Assembly: GCA_001304425.1 (NCBI GenBank)
Contig: LJTS01000051.1
Location: 1-20,067 of the forward strand
DNA: 20,067 nt
Direction of reading: 5' to 3'
Source: Betaproteobacteria bacterium SG8_40
GTDB lineage: Bacteria; Pseudomonadota; Gammaproteobacteria; Burkholderiales; Eutrophovitaceae
How positions within the stretch are numbered: position 1 is the stretch's first letter; the number at the start of each line of letters is the position of its first letter. This document shows, piece by piece, positions 19,116 through 20,067 of the stretch. The notes beneath the pieces are model-generated. The model made no database searches. It was not told the origin of the DNA and worked only from the letters and a program-made list of their open reading frames with translations. The translations under genes and the position numbers were made by a program.

Positions 19116-20067
19116 CTATTTGCGTTTTGACTTGACCGGGCGTTTCCATCCCGGAATCGTGATTTGCTTGCTGCGGGAGATGGTCAGCTCTCCGTCTGGC
19201 GTATCTTTGGTAATCGTGCTGCCCGCACCGATAGTGCTTCCGGCGCCAATCGTTACCGGTGCCACGAGTTGCGTATCGGAACCGATAAAGACGTCATCCT
19301 CGATAATGGTTCTATGTTTGTTGGCGCCGTCATAGTTACAGGTGATGGTGCCTGCGCCGATATTGACGTTATTTCCGACACTACTGTCGCCGATATACGA
19401 AAGATGGTTGGCTTTGGAACCGTCACCGATCCGGGATGCTTTCATCTCGACAAAATTGCCAACCCGCACTTCATTGGCGAGCCGGTTGCCCGGCCGCAGC
19501 CGGGCGTAAGGCCCTATGCGGCAGGCACTTCCGGTCATCGCGTCCTCTATGTGGCAAAACGGCAGGACTTCGCTGTCAGGGCCGATATGAGTCTGGTTGA
19601 TCACGCAATTGGCGCCAATCGAGACGCGATCGCCCAGCACCACATCCCCTTCGAATACGCAGTTGACGTCTATGGTGACGTCCCTGCCGCAGTTCAAGGT
19701 CCCCCGGACGTCGATGCGGGCTGGGTCAATGACGCTGACCCCCTGCTGGAGCAGCTTTTGGGCGTTTTCCCATTGATAGATACGTTCCAGGCGTGCGAGC
19801 TGCGCCTTGCTGTTGACGCCAAGCACTTCGAACTCGTTATCGGGCGTCGCTGTCGTAATTTCGACACTGTCGCGCACTGCCTCAGCGACGATGTCAGTAA
19901 GATAGTATTCGCCTTGGGCGTTTTTGTTCTCAATGCGCGCAAGCCATTGTTTCAGGCGTGAAGTCGATGCCGCGAGCAAGCCGGTGTTTATTTCATTGAT
20001 CGAGCGCTGCTTTGCAGTGGCGTCCTTTTCCTCGACGATTTGCGTGACGCGCCCGGCCCGGTTGCGA
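19116..20067 (-). CDS. glmU: Bifunctional GlmU (uridyltransferase / glucosamine-1-phosphate acetyltransferase), 5' end outside window
   Basis: GlmU acetylates glucosamine 1-phosphate and then joins it to UMP to give UDP-GlcNAc. About 317 C-terminal residues of some 455 are visible. The frame runs without a stop to the window edge, so a TTG at 19979 is not the start. The visible N-terminal part (GRVTQIVEEKDATAKQRSIN) is the end of the pyrophosphorylase domain. The rest is the left-handed beta-helix acetyltransferase domain of hexapeptide repeats, with the catalytic histidine in GSKANHLSYIGD. NIGAGTITCNYDGANKHRT follows, and the basic tail is RPVKSKRK. It lies upstream of glmS, which uses the same pathway. 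Confidence 0.97.
   Translation of the reverse strand, partial: RNRAGRVTQIVEEKDATAKQRSINEINTGLLAASTSRLKQWLARIENKNAQGEYYLTDIVAEAVRDSVEITTATPDNEFEVLGVNSKAQLARLERIYQWENAQKLLQQGVSVIDPARIDVRGTLNCGRDVTIDVNCVFEGDVVLGDRVSIGANCVINQTHIGPDSEVLPFCHIEDAMTGSACRIGPYARLRPGNRLANEVRVGNFVEMKASRIGDGSKANHLSYIGDSSVGNNVNIGAGTITCNYDGANKHRTIIEDDVFIGSDTQLVAPVTIGAGSTIGAGSTITKDTPDGELTISRSKQITIPGWKRPVKSKRK

Overview
The window is an ordinary, gene-dense stretch of a GC-rich proteobacterial chromosome. The order aroB - dGTPase-like - gltB - gltD - hemE - priA - argS - SPOR protein - dsbA - SDR, with glmU-glmS facing it on the other strand, is one I know from Betaproteobacteria. The protein sequences (two-subunit NADPH glutamate synthase, DsbA with CPHC, 609-residue GlmS) fit that assignment. 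The lineage is an inference from gene order and protein character; no 16S rRNA is present. I see no rRNA, tRNA, CRISPR array, insertion sequence, integrase or phage gene, and no sign of recent transfer.

Layout, + strand. The 3' third of aroB (2-394) overlaps a dGTP triphosphohydrolase-like gene (387-1508). A 171-bp gap with two hairpins and a possible promoter precedes gltB (1680-6317), and gltD follows at once (6319-7797). hemE (7868-8932) comes next. A 324-bp non-coding region then holds several inverted repeats, a perfect DnaA box and a -10-like TATAAA before priA (9257-11449). A TATAAT box leads into argS (11554-13251), whose 5' end looks out of frame with a better upstream start. A SPOR-domain membrane protein (13261-13821), two tandem DsbA-like periplasmic oxidoreductases (13851-14483 and 14519-15151) and a short-chain dehydrogenase (15148-15921) complete the + strand run.

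Layout, - strand (read right to left). The 3' part of glmU (19116-20067) is followed by glmS (17211-19040), an exported TPR protein (16648-17118) and a HAD hydrolase (15979-16647). The HAD gene meets the SDR gene tail to tail across 57 bp.

How the genes work together. GltB and GltD form one enzyme for ammonia assimilation. GlmS and GlmU are the two ends of the route to UDP-GlcNAc for peptidoglycan and lipopolysaccharide. AroB, HemE and ArgS are core biosynthesis and translation enzymes. PriA restarts stalled replication forks, and a DnaA box before its gene suggests, without proof, a replication-linked control. The SPOR protein and the DsbA pair act at the cell envelope.

I found no convincing unknown multi-gene system. 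The points most worth a second look are the argS 5' end, the second DsbA with a CETC active site, and the inverted repeats and DnaA box upstream of priA.
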